A DNA stretch of 64,000 nt, taken from positions 631,906,786-631,970,785 of the forward strand of contig CM060915.1 in assembly GCA_030737875.1 (NCBI GenBank), given 5' to 3'. Positions 18,625 to 30,708 of this stretch are shown here, in pieces. Source of the DNA: Allium sativum. Taxonomy: Eukaryota; Streptophyta; Magnoliopsida; Asparagales; Amaryllidaceae. Under the pieces are notes generated by a model that was not told where the DNA came from, did not search any database, and saw nothing but the letters and a program-made list of their open reading frames with translations. A program made the position numbers and the translations under genes. How positions within the stretch are numbered: the first letter of the stretch is position 1; the number at the start of each line of letters is the position of its first letter.

Positions 18625-19650
18625 TGAAAATTGCGTGTATGTGCTAATATAGTACACACGGATTGTCTAATATGGTGTATAACATACAAGTATGAAATAA
18701 TAGCTAATCACAGATATATATAAAATAGTAGGTGCGGTAAACTAGAAAAATCACACCAGGGATTTTTATACTAGTTCGGAGCACTGTCCTACGTGTAGTC
18801 TCAGACTTCTATCTGGATTTTCACTAACAATCACCTCACTTCACCCAGAGGAATAGGTATACAACACCCGAGCAGACGAATGGGATTTCACGCCTCTAAC
18901 GACACTGAGGACTTCAATACGTGCCTCTTACAACACTGAGGACTTCAACTAAGATGAATATACTTTGTTGTTGACAGTATGTGTTCTTGATAAAACGATT
19001 TTGTCACTTGTAGCACAAACTTCCTATAATATTATCCTCAAATAATATATTTGTGTATATGAAGATTTGGAAGTGGATATCGTATTGAATCAAAAGAATG
19101 TTAAATAGATTCTAGGATTTAAACGATATATGACAGAATATGAGCAATTTGAGTGCTAGAGAGTTCAAGAATGAAATCAAGAGAATAGAGATTAGATTGA
19201 TAGAATCAGTGATTTGGAATGATGATTTCATGATGTTTATATAGAGGATAAACAGTTGTAACCCTTCGTGAAGAGTTACAAGCAATGGCCATGATTATTG
19301 GTGAAGAGAAAGAGAAGTATCCTTTAATGAAAGAAGGTGTCTCTTCGAAAAGTTGCTATCTGGAAGAAAACGCTCGACAGGTCAAAAAGGAGCAGTTGAC
19401 ATGAATTTGAATATATGTATATACACATTATGTACCCTTGTGCACGTTATCTGTGCATTCTGGGCAGAAACGGTTGACCGCCTGGTTTCAATCGGTCGAC
19501 CAGTTTAGCCCAGATTGCACAGTTAATGTGCACTCATATATTCATATGTAGCTCTTTATGTCTCTTTAAACCAATGAATATCTTCTTTTTTTGGATCACG
19601 GCGTATCTCTTTGTTAGAAATCAAAACTCTACGAAAATCTTGACTCAACA
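18625..19650 (-). repeat. CopH 3' LTR (1026 bp)
   Basis: Ends on the plus strand with CTTGACTCAACA before the polypurine tract complement. A TATATAAA box (minus strand, 19236-19243) lies downstream, in transcription order, of GTCGAC boxes at about 19377-19503. Confidence 0.88.
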
Positions 19651-19664
19651 TTCTCCCCCTTTTT
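19651..19664 (-). other. CopH polypurine tract
   Basis: Minus-strand AAAAAGGGGGAGAA immediately before the 3' LTR. Confidence 0.85.
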
Positions 19665-19930
19665 GATTGATGGCAACATAATTCTGAAGCTTCCCCTGTA
19701 TTTGATCTCCCCCTGAGATTGTGCCTGTAACTGTAAATCTATGTTTTCCTACATATACAATCGCCTTTGCCGATGATATACCCTTTTGAATTATCTCCAA
19801 ACGGAGCCACCATCTGAGTATGTAATATTTGTCAATAAGCTCTTGTCCCCAGTCATGTGTTTTGAGCAACCACTGTCTAAGACCCACTTTCGTCCTTTCC
19901 TGAGTGGGGCCTGCAAAAAATAAAATTAAG
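19665..19930 (-). pseudogene. CopH protease fragment
   Basis: On the minus strand, KWVLDSGCSKHMTGDKSLL (copia aspartic protease, catalytic D-S-G) is followed by FGDNSKGYIIGKGDC. Thereafter the sequence runs straight to the polypurine tract, which shows where the rest of pol was lost. It is not in the same frame as the upstream gag throughout. Confidence 0.8.
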
Positions 19931-19944
19931 TCCATGGCACCCAC

Positions 19945-21714
19945 TTTTTATGGGGTCCTAAGAGTTAGGTCTTAGGAGTCCAAACCCATAGGTGTCCGGT
20001 ATCCCCTTTATATATATAATTAGAATTAAGATGCACAGTATTCATGAAATGTTGAGTATATTTGTTCCTAACCAAATTGTTATTTGTTTTAAGAACCCAT
20101 ATCTTGATAGTCTTGACATTTTTCTTTTGAAACTTCACAACTGGTTTTGGCTTCGAATTTAATAAACTAGGATTTTTCTTAGCTTCATCTCTCTTCTTCT
20201 TGAGATGTTTCTTGGTTTCTTGTTTCTTGTATCCGAAACCTTGTTTGTTTGAAGCAGGTTGTGAACTTTCAATAGTTTTTGTCAAATTTTCTCGACCTTT
20301 GTTGAAGTTAGAAACATTTTGAGTAATATCATCTAACTTAGTTTGTAAATAAGCCTTTTCTAGGTCCAGAATTTTGACTTTTTCCTTAAGCTCATGATTT
20401 TCAGTAGTAAGAGCATCATTTTACTCTTTTTGAGTTTCAATTTCTTGACTCAAAAGAGATAGTTGAGAGTCAATATTAGATGATGATTCCTGAAGTTTTT
20501 TTCAAGTTCTTCTTCTAATATTTTCTTCTCGTCTTTTAACATGTCTCGTTCGAATTCTGCTCTACTCAAATCTGCTTTGGCTTCTTTTAATTGTCATTTT
20601 ATGTCTTTATATTTAACTATCAATTCGACATATCAAGTACTTCATCAAATGTAGGAATTTGTACCTCATCTTCTGCTGCCATGAAACAAACATTTGCTTG
20701 TTCATTTTCTGTATCACTTTTACTTTCTGATGAAGATGAGTCTGAATCATCCCATGTAACTGAGAATGCTTGTTTCTTTGATTTGTCCTTCTTATATATG
20801 AATTTGTCATTTTCTGACTTCTTCTTATTCTCCGGACAATCCTTATGCATGTGCCCCTTTTTGTGGCAGTTGAAACACTCTATAGCGGATGAAGATGGTT
20901 TATTTGATCCAGTTTTCTTTTTGTTATATCGACTAGCTTTTCGTTGTTTCAAGGATTTTTTGAAAACTTTTGCAATGAATGCTAGGTCTTCATCTTCAGA
21001 ATACGATTCATCTTTTTCTGCATAAAATGCTACATTTTTCTTTTCTTCTTTCTATTCCTTCCTAGCCTACAAATTAGCTCCATAGGACATTAGATTTCCT
21101 ATTAATTCATCTGGCTTCATGACGGAAAGGTCATTAGCTTCTTCAATTTCTAATACTTTTCCTTCCCATTCACTAGTCAGAGAATGTTGGACTGTCGAAA
21201 CAACATCAAAATCTGAATATTTTTGTCCTAAACTAATAAGTGCATGGTTAATTGTTTGAAACCGTGAATACATATCATTGATTGTCTCATTTGGCTTCAT
21301 TTTGAAATTTTGAAATTGACTTTTCAGCATGGCTATTTTGGCTTGTTTAACCTTGTTAGTACCTTCATGAGTGGTTTTCAGCGTTTGCCAAATTTCATAT
21401 GCAGTGGTGCAGATACTAACACGGTTATATTCATTTTGGTCTAATGCACAAAACAACATGTTTATTGCTTTTGCATTTACGGCTGCTTTCTCAGCCGGTG
21501 TCCATTCTGAATAATTAGTTGTTGGATTAACTATTTCTTTTTGGGTAGCATTCCAGGCATCATAGCTATTTGATTGCATAAAAAATGACGTACGTGTTGC
21601 CCAATAGCTATAGTTGAGACCATTGAAGAATGGAGGTCTTTGTGTCGATTGACCTTCTGTGTAAGTGGAAGTGCTGGTGCTTGTGTTATTTGCCGTATTA
21701 CTAGAATATATCAA
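19945..21714 (-). pseudogene. gag: CopH gag
   Basis: Starts at 21714 (MIYSSNTANN). The first 215 codons are an open copia-type gag (UBN2/Retrotran_gag_2): RPPFFNGLNYSYWATRTSFF, YEIWQTLKTTHEGTNKVKQA, then MKPDELIGNLMSYGANL. An internal stop and frame change near 21060 is followed by an acidic stretch and the zinc knuckle CFNCHKKGHMHKDC (about 20870-20830), then a Lys/Glu-rich coiled-coil region and a basic C-terminal part ending near 19965. Stops near 20615 and 20420 break it. The long gag with a coiled-coil extension is normal for some plant copia lineages. Confidence 0.85.
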
Positions 21715-21758
21715 ATAACTGTGTTATGGTTATATGAAGACCGTGCTCTGGTACCAAA

Positions 21759-22788
21759 TGAAAATTGCGTGTATGTGCTAATGCAGTACACATAGATCGT
21801 GTAATATGGTGTATAACACGCAAGTATGAAATAATAGCTAATCACACACATATATATAAAACAGTAGATGAAGTAAACTAGAAAAATCACACCAGGGATT
21901 TTTATACTTTTTCGGTGCACCATACTACGTCCATTCCCAGATTCTATCTGGATTTTCACTAATAATTACCTCACTTCACCTGCAGGAACATGTATACAAC
22001 ACCCGAGCAGACGAACGGGATTTCATGCCTCTGACAACACTGAGGACTTCAATACGTGCCTCTTACAACACTGAGGACTTCAACTAAGATAAATATACTT
22101 TGTTGTTGACAGTATGTGTTCTTGATAACACGATTTTGTCACTTGTAGTACAACTTCCTATAATCTTATCCTCAAATAATATATTTGTGTATATGAAGAT
22201 TTGGAAGTGGATATTGTATTGAATCAAAAGAATATTAAATAGATTCTAGGATTCAAACGATATATGATAGAATATGAGAAATTTGAGTGCTTGAGAGTTC
22301 AAGAATGAAATCAAGAGAATAAGGATTAGATTGATAGAATCAATGAATTGGAATGATGATTTCATGATGTTTATATAGAGGATAAACAGTTGTAACCCTT
22401 TTTGAAGAGTTACAAGCAATGGCCATGATTGTTGGTGAAGAGAAAGAGAAGTATCCTTTAATGAAAGAAGGTGTCTCTTTGAAAAGTTGCTATCTGGAAG
22501 AAAACGGTCGACAGGTCAAAAAGGACCAATAGACAGGAATTTGAATATATATATATATATATACGTTATGTAACCTTATGCATGTTATCTGTGCATTCTG
22601 GGCAGAAACAGTCGACCGCCCGGTTTCAACCGGTCTACCGGTTTAGCTCAGATTGCACAGTTAATGTGCACTCATATATTCATATGTAGATCTTTGTGTC
22701 TCTTTAAACTAATGAATATCTTCTTTTTGTCGATCACGGCATATCTCTTTGTTATAAATCAAAACTCTATGAAAATCTTGACTCAACA
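21759..22788 (-). repeat. CopH 5' LTR (1030 bp)
   Basis: Begins TGAAAATTGCG on the plus strand and ends ACTCAACA. It has GTCGAC boxes near 22508 and 22613 (one diverged to GTCTAC) and a TATATAAA near 22370-22380 on the minus strand. Confidence 0.88.
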
Positions 22789-22953
22789 GTGATCACTAGT
22801 CTGTTGTCAGCCTATTTGCAATTTATTCACATATATGCACTGTATGGGAAAATCAATATATAATCATGTTATGCTTTGTAATTTTAATTTTTTTTAATTG
22901 TTTAGCAGCTTAAAGATATATTTAAACATTCCAAGGTGCAGTTTGGCACCCAC
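22789..22953. other. CACTA-1 sequence between CopH and GyD
   Basis: AT-rich, with a pyrimidine stretch ending TTTAGCAG near 22910. Ends in CCCAC, the GyD target duplication. No certain exon. Confidence 0.5.
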
Positions 22954-25900
22954 TGTAACACCCCACCTCCGCTAGGGTCACTCACAAAGGGAATGCACTA
23001 GCTTTGGTGGAGTATTATCTAGGTAAACATACACAGAAATATTACAAGACAGAACATAAATAAAACAGCGGAAGGAAAACCCAAATTTCATTGCTTTAAA
23101 ACCTAGTAAGGTCTAAATCCTTTTACATCAAAATGCTATTAAGTCAATTACATCGAAATCTGTCTTGCAATAGTAAAGAAGCATAAAACCATAGTTATAA
23201 ATCATTCCCCAATAAAGCAAAGCAAGTCATAGCCAAGTGAAATCCAAGCCGTACATGAAAGAGCTTTGGAGCTTGGTAAGATCCGAACTAAGCTGTATTC
23301 CCACCCTGCGAACCTGGGGGGGGGAACGGAAGAAAAAGAGGAGAAACGGAAGAAAAAGAGGCGAAACAAAATGGGTCAGTCATAAAGACTGAGTAAGTCC
23401 TAGTGACTTTCAGCATAAAAACAGGTAAAGATAACATGGCATGAATAAACTGAAAGTAAACATAAGCATGATGAGAAGATAAGCTACATGAAAGATAACT
23501 AAGAATAACCTCATATGGTTTTTGTCAAGTATAACATCGCCAGGTTTCCATTCAAGATAAACTAAGTATAATTTCGCAAGATTTCTACCAAGCATCGCAA
23601 GATTTTTCTGCTTTACCATTAAAATATTCCTATGATATCTATTTGCTCTGCACCAACCGTACTAGTATCCCAACCCGTGTCATGTGTTGACTATAAAATG
23701 ATCCCTTGCCCAATGTCATGAAATGATCCATTACTTGGTCTCACGAAACGATCTATTAATCGATCGGCTCCCTACAAGTCCTATCTCGTTCATGTGTCTG
23801 TGTCATACGACCTTATCACGAATGTAGTCACCTGTGCTAGGTCCACCATAGGGTGTATCAAGCCCTAGGGTGCCAACCACCGACACGAATCAAGCACGCA
23901 CAGTGTAAACCTACTGGTGCCCAATGCCTGCTTTTTCAACTCCGGACTACGTGCAAGACCGTAGTCCGCCTGAACCTACAATGGCGCACCAACTCAGCCG
24001 TCGTTCTGGTCGCTTACAATCAGCCCAGTAATCGTGCCCCACCCTGCCTAGTTCCAGGGTACCATGATACATCTAGTGGGTTACTACTGAAAAGGACCGC
24101 GTAACTAGGGTTTCCGTCCAGCAGGTTAAGTGTTGTCATTTAAATTCGAGACTTAACCCCATCAGTCTAGCATGTCAAGTTGGTTAAGTGTGGTCATTCA
24201 AGTTCGTGACTTAACCCGTCTACGTGTCATGTCAAATTTGCTAAGTGTTGTCGTTCAAGTTCATGACTTAGCCCTACGAATCATGTGTCAAGTTGGTTAA
24301 GTATGTTCAAGCGGTTCGTGACTTAACCCTACCAAACCATCATGTCAAATTGGTTAAGTATATTTAAGCGGTTCGTGACTTAACCCTACCAAGTCATCGT
24401 GTCAAATTGGTTAAGTATATTCAAGCGGTTCGTGACTTAACCCTATCAAGTCATCGTGTCAAATTGGTTAAGTATATTCAAGCGGTTCATGACTTAACCC
24501 TATCAAGTCATCGTGTCAAATTGGTTAAGTATATTCAAGCGGTTCATGGCTTAACCCTATCAAGTCATTAATTCATTTATGCACCCCAACCTCTCACATC
24601 AGACCTGTTGTTGTGGTCACTGGATATGCCAGGCGGTTCCGGGCAGAATTACACCACACCTCAGTCTGACCTCGGGTTTTGAAGTGCGATATGACCAACT
24701 ACCCACATTGGATCCTATTGTTTGCAGTAACTGGATTTGCCGGGCGGTTCCGGGCAGAATTACACAGCAAACTCAACCCAACATCGAGTTGGCTATTTTC
24801 TAGTTCATTCTAAATGTCATGTCCATGTTCAAGTTTCATGTCAAGTTCGTGTCTAGTTTCATGGCGAGTTTTATGTCAAGTTTCATGTTTTCACTTATGC
24901 CTATTATCAAGTTAATTATTCATATTCATAACCAATTCATGTTTCAAGTTCATAAGCATGTTTACGTGCCTTCTAGATGTCCAATACATACCAACTACCC
25001 AGTACCCAACTTAGGCGCGTTCATATTTAAACTTTCTCCAAGTGATAAATTATCATATATGTTTCTACTCCAAATTTTACATAATTAACATATGCCCAAG
25101 TCCTAGGTTACATGTCAGTTTCTACATATGCCCAATTCATACCAGATTTACATATGTTCAATTCATGTCGTTTTACATATGTCAAGATTCATGATTTTCA
25201 TGTTTACAAAGCTATGCTCAATTTACATAGATCCAGTTTTATACCCAAAATTACATGTATAACATGTTTACACCAATTTACCCATAACGAGTTCTAGCCA
25301 AGTTACATATATCAAGATCCATGTCATATTACATATATCAAAATCCATGTCAAATTATATATGCCAATCCCCATTCTTGCAATTACTCTTATAATGATAA
25401 TACCCAAATATTCAATTTTTATGCTATGCCATCAATTCCACCAAACACGTATGTCCAAATAGGTATTATCCCAAGATTCCCCCGTATTCAATTGTACGAA
25501 AATCACGGTTTAGGCTTAGATCCGAAATTGATCTAGGTTCATCAAAGAAAATAAATAGGGGAAGGTAGAATTTGTATAACAATAGGTATAGAGAGGAAAC
25601 TGGCAAAAAAACGTCATCTCAGGCATAAAAGATAGATCTTGAGAATAACATTAACATGAACTGATTTACAACAGGCTGAATAGATCATGAACTTGACAAA
25701 AGAATAAAGATAGAAAAGCCCAAAACTCAAGATTCAAGAGGAAACAGAAATAGACTTGAACCGATGAACATGCTTACATCCAATTACACTTTATTCCATG
25801 GCCATATTATAATTAAGCATTTCAATCTAAAAAGTAACTAGAACTTACATTGATTGGCTAAGAGAGGACAAATCGATTCGTTGTCGCGTTGAAACGTCTA

Positions 25901-26558
25901 ACTTGATTAATCTTCTGATTTGATTCAACATGGTCTAGGCGTCGTTGCTTGATGCCGTTGAATCTTTACTTGAATCCTAACTAGATTTGAATCTCCTCTT
26001 GAAAGACTTGAACAACATATCCTCATCTCAGACTTATGTATTATTTTATTCATTTTCTCAGAGGCAGCATAAGGACAGAATGAAATGGTGTAGAGAGAAT
26101 GAGGCGAGAGGCTGTTTATATAGGATTAGGCGGACGAACCTAGGTAGAAAACGAGACCAGGTACATCAGAATGCACCTAGGCCCAAAAGCATATTCGGGG
26201 ACCAGGTCGACACCCAAGTCGACTACGCAGTCGACCTGGTCTTGGGGGTGTCGACTGCCCAGTCGACTCCCCAGTCGACCTGGGTGCTGGGAGGGAAATT
26301 TCCCGCCCACTCTGTCTGGGTTTTGAAATTCGAATTTTGAACTCGAATTCGAGCTGTTTTGAACTCTGAAAATTCCTGAAACTTCGGAGGGTCATATCTC
26401 CCTCATACGGACTCCGATTCTCGCAAACTCGGACTCGTTTCCAAGCAGAATTTCGAGAGGACGCAATGGCGCAACCCATTTCCCTTGATTCTGATCTTAA
26501 AATTTAATTCTGCCTTGATTTATGATTTTAACATGTTGTTAAAATTCGGGTTGTTACA
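22954..26558 (-). repeat. GyD 3' LTR (3605 bp)
   Basis: Same architecture as the other LTRs. It contains eight units of a ~57-bp repeat (24121-24566; core GGTTAAGTATATTCAAGCGG), the GTCGAC array 26206-26279 (six boxes) and a TATATAAA box near 26111-26118. The candidate leader intron is 23314-25848 (AAT|GTAAGTTC to pyrimidine-CAG|GTT). Confidence 0.93.
24588..24792 (-). other. Paired structured motif, GyD 3' LTR
   Basis: In element order, copy 1 is 24695-24792 and copy 2 is 24588-24678. P1 is CCAACT/AGTTGG and AACC/GGTT. P2 in copy 2 is TCAGACT/GGTCTGA. P3 is GTTTGC/GCAAAC and TGTGGT/ACCACA. Apical CTGCCCGGAACCGCC kept. Confidence 0.65.
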
Positions 26559-26593
26559 TTCTCCCCTCCTTAAAGGATTTCGTCCCCGAAATC
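26559..26593 (-). other. GyD polypurine tract and preceding hairpin
   Basis: Minus strand: GATTTCG-GGGA-CGAAATC (26593-26576), then AAGGAGGGGAGAA (26571-26559) before the LTR. Confidence 0.85.
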
Positions 26594-26934
26594 TTCAAGT
26601 TAAGGAGAATGTGTCCTACCATCCAATCAACCATCTACTCAATCATCAATCACAGGCATTCATCGTCCTTAATAGATTTCTAATGCTGTATGAACATATG
26701 CAGAAAGTGTGTGTATATGTTCCTTGTCTAATGCAAATGTTCAGGCCTGATTGATCTTCTTAATTAAAAACGCGTCTAGTGTCATGAGTCCAACATGTAT
26801 GCAAATAGTCCTAGTCACAATAACACTATATGTGTGCACAAACATCCATCCATATGCAACATCCACATGATAACACATTCAAATTCATCCATAAACAAGT
26901 ATAAACACTCATGCATATGCAATATGAAAGGTGA

Positions 26935-27046
26935 CCGAGTCGATCTAGTGCCTAATGTGTAAATGCATCCACGAGCAACCACTAGAAACCACTTGCAGCC
27001 ACTTGCAACCATCAATCATAACATGTCTCAAACACATGTTTACACC
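26935..27046 (-). other. Conserved 3' internal block, GyD
   Basis: Contains AAACATGTGTTTGAGACATG, the 10-bp units and CACTAGATCGACTC, as in GyA. Confidence 0.6.
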
Positions 27047-27559
27047 CAATTGTTCCTACTTAAAGGTATAGCCGAATGATAGAAGTAAGTAAAAACCTTG
27101 TGCTCATTAGGCCATGTCAAAACTGGAAATATATGTCATATATATACTGATTAGGAGAAGAACTCCCTAAGCACCAGCCCCGGAGACCGAAATCAACATC
27201 AGGTTGACACCCAAAGAATTACTCAATCAAACCAATATACGTTTCGAGGAAACTAAGCATGATGGACTCCTTTTAGGTCACAAGGGAATCCCTTCCTAAA
27301 ACCAACCCGTATCCTATAAAACCCAAAGAGTTTAGTCAACCCAACGGACACCCTCAAGCCCCAAAATGTATTACTAACAGATGAGTCATACTCCCTATGG
27401 GGTTTGCAACAGAAATTTGATTGAGAATAGGACCGAGAGGAAAAAGATAACATGCAAGTAAGCTCTATAGGAAAAGAGGGACCAAGGATATACTCTTAAA
27501 AAGAGATATGATGCACGTATATAGTCTTCAATCTTCTAAGTCGCGTTTCCTTGAGCTTA

Positions 27560-27900
27560 ACTCCATTGTGCTTTGACTGTCTTTAACTTCACAAATTCTT
27601 AATTCTTGTTTCCAAAATATGAGTTGGAACTCATTTCACTGTTGCCTCTCGTTCCATTTCACTTATCCTCCTTCTAGTATACTCGGCTCAAACTTAACTA
27701 CGTACTCATGGTTTCATGCAAGCTCTCCAAAATTCACTAGTGAATCTCGGATCTCGTTCGCTTACTAGGAGGTATTCCATGCAGAAGAACTATCTCTTGA
27801 AAATAACAAATATCAACCATGTTGCCAAATGTACTTACTAAGGTGACTTTCTACAACTCATGCATAAGTGAAATGAACCATCCGCCTTAGTGGTGAACAC
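27560..27900 (-). pseudogene. GyD integrase fragments
   Basis: Minus-strand pieces match the integrase core around the second catalytic Asp (VSERDPRFTSEFWRAC, about 27790-27735) with decayed sequence on both sides. The C-terminal part (about 27690-27560: EPSILEGG, PTHILETRIKNL) matches the region before the chromodomain-like tail of GyE. RT, RNase H and most of integrase are missing. Confidence 0.65.
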
Positions 27901-27999
27901 TACTCGAACGGATCAATAAATGTATCAAGAGATTCTAGGTAACTAATCATGAGAGAACCCTAAAGGTTACACACGACTTCGAGGGTATTACCGAGGCAA

Positions 28000-28740
28000 G
28001 TCAAGAGTCTAACTACCCTCTTTTCAAAACCGAGAATGTCACCCTTACTGGATAACTACTCCATCGCTAGAATCAACCCATAGCCCAAAACATAAACATA
28101 AGCATTACTTCTAAACTCAACACTTAGGATAGACATTCTCAAATCCAAACAAATCATGAATACATGAGCCGATTCCCCAACAGGATTTGAGACAAAAATG
28201 GGATCCTCTACTACGCTAGTACTAAGGTGCAGAGACTCAACTATCGAGGCAGAATTAAAAGGATGCGATGTATAAAAACAAAGTTCCCATGGTATGATAG
28301 AAAAGAGAAGCTAAACTTTTAACAGAAACGTTACCACCTCTCTTAGGTATGCTAGTAGTGAGAGCATACAATTGCCCTCTCGACGATCTTGTTCTTTGCC
28401 CTTGTCCTTGTCCTATGATACTTAACTACATGTCCCTTTTTACCATACCAACGATGTTCTTTCTTGTCATGGGTTTTATTATTCTTTTACTTTGACCTCT
28501 TCCCTTTCACCTTTACCTCCTTCGTGGATTACGCCTTATCAACAAGTTTCTCATCCTTAGGCTTGTGTTCTTTATCCTCGTTCTTACTATCCTTGTATAG
28601 CTTTGACAAGTTTCTCGAAAGCTGCCTCCATCGCACGGCAACCCTACAAAGCTTGAAATAAGATTAGTCGCAGATGGAACTACTGCGGCTACAGATGGAG
28701 GTTGGGCACTACTTTGCCCTCCGACATGTGTTGTATGCCT
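28000..28740 (-). pseudogene. gag: GyD gag and protease fragments
   Basis: The minus strand shows a short gag piece (EAAFEKLVKAIQG, DKEHKPKDEKLVDKA), a knuckle remnant WYGKKGH with its Cys lost, the gag tail RSSRGQLYALTTSIPKRGGN, and protease-region sequence (IVESLHLST, EDPIFVSNPVG, then the GMDWL-like block). Several stops and frame changes. A pyrimidine-rich stretch ending CACCATAG precedes the gag region. Confidence 0.65.
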
Positions 28741-28929
28741 ACAAACTATGGTGAAAAAGAAAGAGAGAAGAGACTCAAGGAGAGAATCAAAAGATAGTGC
28801 ATATGGCTTTGGGGAACATGCCTTTCGTAAAACAAAACTTTTCTTTAGAAAAATGCTTCTTTGTAAACGTTTTGAAAATAGTTTCAGAAGGTTTTTTTTA
28901 AAAGCTTTTGCCCAGTCTGGTAACCTTCT

Positions 28930-28941
28930 GCTCTGATACCA
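28930..28941 (-). other. GyD primer-binding site
   Basis: GCTCTGATACCA, the complement of the iMet-type site, two bases from the 5' LTR. Confidence 0.9.
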
Positions 28942-29349
28942 AATGTAACACCCCACCTCCGCTAGGGTCACTCACAAAGGGAATGCACTAGCTTTGGTGG
29001 AGTATTATCTAGGTAAACATACACAGAAATATTACAAGACAGAACATAAATAAAACAGCTAAAGGAAAACCCAAATTTCATTGCTTTAAAATCTAGTAAG
29101 GTCTAAAGCCTTTTACATCAAAATGCTATTAAGTCAATTATATCGAAATCTGTCTTGCAATAGTAAAGAAGCATAAAACCATAGTTATAAATCATTCCCC
29201 AATAAAGCAAAGCAAGCCATAGCCAAGAGAAATCCAAGCCGTACATGAAAGAGCTTTGGAGCTTGGTAAGATCCGAACTAAGCTGTATTCCCACCCTGCG
29301 AACCTGGGGGGGGGGGAAACGGAAGAAAAAGAGGCGAAACAAAACGGGT

Positions 29350-29364
29350 CAGTCATAAAGACTG
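29350..29364 (-). other. Conserved hairpin before LTR acceptor, GyD
   Basis: Element strand CAGTC-TTTAT-GACTG. Against GyA's CAGAC/GTCTG, the A-T pair is flipped to T-A. Confidence 0.55.
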
Positions 29365-30503
29365 AGTAAGTCCTAGTGACTTTTAGCATAAAAACAGGTA
29401 AAGATAACATGGCATGAATAAACTGAAAGTAAACATAAGCATGATGACAAGATAAGCTACAGGAAAGATAACTAAGAATAACCTCATACGGTTTTTGTCA
29501 AGTATAACATCGCCAGGTTTCCATTCAAGATAAACTAAGTATAATTTCGCAAGATTTCTATCATGCATCACAAGATTTCTCTGCTTTACCATTAAAATAT
29601 TCCTATGATATCTATTTGCTCTACACCAACCGTACTAGTATCCCAACCCGGGTCATGTGTTGACTATAAAATGATCCCTTGCCCAATGTCATGAAATGAT
29701 CCATTACTTGGTCTCACGAAACGATCTATTAATCGATCGGCTCCCTACAAGTCCTATCTCGTTCATGTGTCTGTGTCATATGGCCCTATCACGAATGTAG
29801 TCACCTGTGCTAGGTCCACCATAGGGTGTATCAAGCCCTAGGGTGCCAACCACCGACACGAATCAAGCACGCACAGTGTAAACCTACTGGTGCCCAATGC
29901 CTGCTTTTTCAACTCCGGACTACGTGCACGACCGTAGTCCGCCTGAACCTACAATGGCGCACCAACTCAGCCGTCGTTCTGGTCGCTTACAATCAGCCCA
30001 GTAATCGTGCCCCACCCTGCCTAGTTCCAGGGTACCATGATACATCTAGTGGGTTACTGCTGAAAAGGACCGCGTAACTAGGGTTTCCGTCTAGCAGGTT
30101 AAGTGTTGTCATTTAAATTCGAGACTTAACCCCATCAGTCTAGCATGTCAAGTTGGTTAAGTGTGGTCATTCAAGTTCGTGACTTAACCCGTCCACGTGT
30201 CATGTTAAATTGGCTAAGTGTTGTCGTTCAAGTTCATGACTTAGCCCTACGAATCATGTGTCAAGTTGGTTAAGTATGTTCAAGCGGTTCGTGACTTAAC
30301 CCTACCAAACCATCGTGTCAAATTGGTTAAGTATATTTAAGCGGTTCGTGACTTAACCCTATCAAGTCATTGTGTCAAATTGGTTAAGTATATTCAAGTG
30401 GTTCATGACTTAACCCTATCAAGTCAACGTGTCAAATTGGTTAAGTATATTCAAGCGGTTCATGACTTAACCCTATCAAGTCATTAATTCATTTATGCAC
30501 CCC

Positions 30504-30708
30504 AACCTCTCACATCAGACCTGTTGTTGTGGTCACTGGATATGCCGGGCGGTTCCGGGCAGAATTACACCACAACTCAGTCTGACCTAGGGTTTTCAAG
30601 TGCGATATGACCAACTACCCACATTGGATCCTATTGTTTGTAGTAACTGGATTTGCCGGGCGGTTCCGGGCAGAATTACACTGCAAACTCAACCCAACCT
30701 CGAGTTGG
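30504..30708 (-). other. Paired structured motif, GyD 5' LTR
   Basis: Copy 1 is 30611-30708, copy 2 is 30504-30594. P3 of copy 2 is TTGTGGT/ACCACAA, one pair longer than in the 3' LTR. Confidence 0.65.

Larger units (their letters stand above)
18625..22788 (-). mobile_element. CopH: Ty1/copia element with gag and protease only
   Basis: LTRs 18625-19650 and 21759-22788 (in element orientation TGTTGAGTCAAG ... CAATTTTCA) enclose 2.1 kb. The primer site (21745-21756) is one base off the iMet type. Gag and the start of protease are followed directly by the polypurine tract. Integrase, RT and RNase H are absent, so it is a non-autonomous gag-protease derivative. The LTRs differ at many positions, the most of any pair here, so it is an older insertion. 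Flanks do not match as a 5-bp duplication. Confidence 0.88.

Noticed and set aside
20591..21025. 144-codon plus-strand ORF
   Set aside because: Antisense shadow of CopH gag (zinc-knuckle region).
18625..22788. 5-bp target duplication around CopH
   Set aside because: Left flank TAACA and right flank GTGAT do not match; only GTG is shared with the sequence left of 18217.
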